A stretch of 8,724 bases of DNA from Planctomycetota bacterium (GTDB taxonomy: Bacteria > Planctomycetota > Phycisphaerae > Sedimentisphaerales > Anaerohalosphaeraceae): the NCBI GenBank assembly GCA_021160785.1, contig JAGHBX010000239.1:1-8724 (forward strand), in the 5' to 3' direction. Under the pieces are notes generated by a model. It was not told where the DNA came from and did no database searches. It saw only the letters and a program-made list of their open reading frames with translations. A program made the position numbers and the translations under genes. This document shows, piece by piece, positions 7,356 through 8,724 of this stretch (positions are counted from its first letter, which is position 1; each line of letters opens with the position of its first letter).

Positions 7356-7374
7356 ACGCACATTTCACCTCAAG

Positions 7375-8172
7375 TCACTTCTTCATTATGATCAGTTTTA
7401 CAGGACTTACACTACCAAATGGCGGCAAATCCACGGCAAGTTGATGTATTTCGTGATGATAGTCGGGCTCCGCGCCCTGCATCTGACAATATTTTGAGTA
7501 AACAACTCGGGTGGCGAAATAATAGGAACTTGAGAAATCAATAATCTCAACATTTCGGAATAGAGACTTTATTTTCAGTACAAACTCTTCTTGCTTGAGG
7601 AAGAGGTTGTGCCAACGCACGGGTATCTCTTGCAGACCCATCGACTTGCGTATCAAGTTCAACTCATCGTTGCCTTCTTTGAAATTCTCAATCCCGATAT
7701 AGTGCCCATCCGGTTTGAGCGCACGATGAATTTCCGAAAAAGCACTGTACTGCTGCTCGGAAGATGTGAGATTAATCAGGCAACGATCTGTCATTGCGAT
7801 GTCCACACTCTCTTGTTCCAGAGAAGCTCGCAAATTGCACACATCACCAACTTCAAAACTGAGGCGTTCCTTGAGTTCCGACTTGTTCTTGAGACGCCCT
7901 CGTGCGACATCGATCATATTGGAACTGAAGTCGAGAGCTTTGAAGGAAAGAGTCTCGAGCGATTCCGCTATACACAATGTGGAGTATCCATCGCCGCAGC
8001 CAATGTCAACTACATTGGACTGCGGAGGAAGGTCAAGGTCTGCAAGAGTTTTGCGCAGGGTAAGAATCTCAAGTTCGCGTAGAAAAACGTCTTGTGTAGT
8101 GGCTGAGGGGGAAGCACCTGCTTCTAATGATCTGCTGTCCCAGTATTTTCTGATATTCTTGTTCTTCGTCAT
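7375..8172 (-). CDS. Class I SAM-dependent methyltransferase, substrate unknown
   Basis: The 265-residue protein has the Rossmann methyltransferase pattern: VVDIGCGDG (54-62, motif I), ALDFSSNM (79-86, with D81 for SAM ribose), FEVGDVCNL (106-114, contacts to adenine), TDRCLINL (128-135, motif IV region) and ALKPDGHYIGIENF (151-164). The first 50 residues are helical, with a YW pair near the start as in many small-molecule methyltransferases. The last 100 residues contain IDFSSSYYFATRVVYSKY (211-228) and probably form the acceptor side; I cannot assign it to a known subfamily. It sits between the epimerase and the C4-type aminotransferase, so O- or N-methylation of the sugar built here is an inference. 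The ATG at 8172 has no convincing Shine-Dalgarno; the upstream stop is only 22 bases away, so reinitiation may help. No other nearby start gives a better N-terminus. Confidence 0.8.
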   Translation of the reverse strand: MTKNKNIRKYWDSRSLEAGASPSATTQDVFLRELEILTLRKTLADLDLPPQSNVVDIGCGDGYSTLCIAESLETLSFKALDFSSNMIDVARGRLKNKSELKERLSFEVGDVCNLRASLEQESVDIAMTDRCLINLTSSEQQYSAFSEIHRALKPDGHYIGIENFKEGNDELNLIRKSMGLQEIPVRWHNLFLKQEEFVLKIKSLFRNVEIIDFSSSYYFATRVVYSKYCQMQGAEPDYHHEIHQLAVDLPPFGSVSPVKLIIMKK

Positions 8173-8194
8173 AGGTTAGAACTCGAATTGCTCT

Positions 8195-8724
8195 TCAAAC
8201 CAAGCCTTGGCTGGCTCCATAGTTCGGACTGTTTCGATCTTTTTTGGAAACGATTATTTCGGGCATCGGCCATTCAATCCCGAACGCGGGATCGTCATAT
8301 CGCACGCCACGTGCGTATTCGGTGTGATAGTACTCCGACATTTGGTAAAGTGTTTCCGTCTCGTCCTCGAGGGTTTGAAACCCGTGAGCGAAACCTTCAG
8401 GAATGTAGATCGCCTTGCGGTTATCCGCCGTCAGTTCCACGCCAAACCATTGCTTAAAAGTCGGCGAATCTTTTCGCAGGTCAATGATAACATCATACAG
8501 CGAACCTTTCGTGCACCGCAGCATCTTCGCATCTTCGTGCGGTGGCGCCTGATAGTGCATCCCTCGCAAGGTCCCCTTCTTCTTGTTGAAGGAGATATTG
8601 CATTGGGCCAGGTTGGGATTCAGCCCATGTTCGGCAAACTCCCTGACGCACCAGGAACGGGCGAAAAAACCACGCTCGTCTTCGATTCGTTCGAGTTCGA
8701 TGATATAAGCGCCTTTCAACGGCG
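8195..8724 (-). CDS. dTDP-4-dehydrorhamnose 3,5-epimerase family protein (RfbC-like, 5' end cut)
   Basis: This is a cupin-fold epimerase of the RfbC/RmlC family, which inverts C3 and/or C5 of NDP-4-keto-6-deoxyhexoses. The frame stays open to the right edge (a CCG codon precedes the TTG at 8719), so the start lies outside; family members usually have several residues before the PLKGAYIIELERI seen here. Counting from the TTG codon, marks are DERGFFARSW (14-23), GMHYQ (53-57, H55 the expected catalytic base), AKMLRC (64-69), DVIIDLR (76-82), PEGFAHGF (107-114, with a conserved His), LYQMSEYY (124-131, aromatic region) and RYDDPAFGIEWP (140-151, with the Asp partner). All expected catalytic positions are present. 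It is the first visible gene of the operon. Whether it acts at both C3 and C5 or at C3 only (as EvaD-type relatives may) cannot be told. Rhamnose synthesis is possible, but no RmlA, RmlB or RmlD is in view. Confidence 0.87.
   Translation of the reverse strand, partial: PLKGAYIIELERIEDERGFFARSWCVREFAEHGLNPNLAQCNISFNKKKGTLRGMHYQAPPHEDAKMLRCTKGSLYDVIIDLRKDSPTFKQWFGVELTADNRKAIYIPEGFAHGFQTLEDETETLYQMSEYYHTEYARGVRYDDPAFGIEWPMPEIIVSKKDRNSPNYGASQGLV

Larger units (their letters stand above)
976..8724 (-). other. Single co-transcribed sugar modification operon
   Basis: Eight minus-strand genes follow each other with gaps of 22, 31, 49, 30, 28 and 22 bases and one 4-base overlap, with no room for an internal promoter or terminator that I can see. 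The promoter must lie beyond the right edge. No T-run terminator is visible after the last stop at 976; on the minus strand, transcription would run into the antisense of the TylF-like gene. Confidence 0.7.

Noticed and set aside
7344..7361. Longer start (ATG at 7361) for the C4-type aminotransferase
   Set aside because: The ATG at 7343 has a well-spaced AAAGGG and gives the usual N-terminus; the extra six residues are not family-like. The longer form is not fully excluded.
7591..8082. Plus-strand open frame of 163 codons opposite the class I methyltransferase (also an overlapping one at 7766-8179)
   Set aside because: Antisense shadows of a gene with intact SAM motifs; no recognisable protein features.
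8717..8719. TTG as start codon of the epimerase
   Set aside because: The frame continues to the window edge, and the family has extra residues before this point, so the true start is outside.

Overview
The window holds part of a surface-polysaccharide (O-antigen or capsule type) and nucleotide-sugar modification locus, probably from a Gram-negative environmental bacterium. I infer the Gram-negative origin from the gene types: an RfbC-like epimerase, two DegT-family sugar aminotransferases, a family 2 glycosyltransferase and an FkbM methyltransferase. The sequence does not allow a genus or phylum to be named. No mobile element, RNA gene, CRISPR array or obvious rho-independent terminator was seen.

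Layout. Positions 1-135 look like the 3' end of a plus-strand gene cut by the left edge. A 70-base AT-rich gap follows, then a plus-strand TylF/MycF-like methyltransferase gene (206-973). Everything to its right is on the minus strand, transcribed right to left, and packed with gaps of 22-49 bases and one 4-base overlap, so it reads as one operon whose promoter lies beyond the right edge. In transcription order it encodes: an RfbC-family sugar epimerase (cut by the right edge), an unassigned class I methyltransferase, a perosamine-synthase-like (C4-type) aminotransferase, a serine-acetyltransferase-like hexapeptide acyltransferase, a GT2 glycosyltransferase with an unassigned C-terminal part, an FkbM methyltransferase, a TylCIII/EvaC/TcaB9-type sugar C3-methyltransferase, and a QdtB/FdtB/EvaB-like (C3-type) aminotransferase. 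The two transcription units converge with only two bases between their stop codons.

How the genes may work together (inference). Epimerase, C3-aminotransferase and C3-C-methyltransferase are the same three activities that build branched amino sugars such as vancosamine. A second, C4-type aminotransferase is the further step used for kijanose/tetronitrose-type sugars in actinomycetes. The acyltransferase and methyltransferases could then cap amines or hydroxyls, and the glycosyltransferase could transfer the sugar to a glycan. The set therefore points to a branched, possibly 3,4-diamino, methylated and acylated deoxysugar on a surface glycan. Two separate amino sugars would also fit. NDP-glucose activation, 4,6-dehydratase, any 2,3-dehydratase or ketoisomerase, polymerase and export genes are not in the window.

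Start choices. Two aminotransferase starts are placed downstream of the longest possible start (at 2070 and 7343). The glycosyltransferase starts at GTG. The epimerase has no real start in the window.
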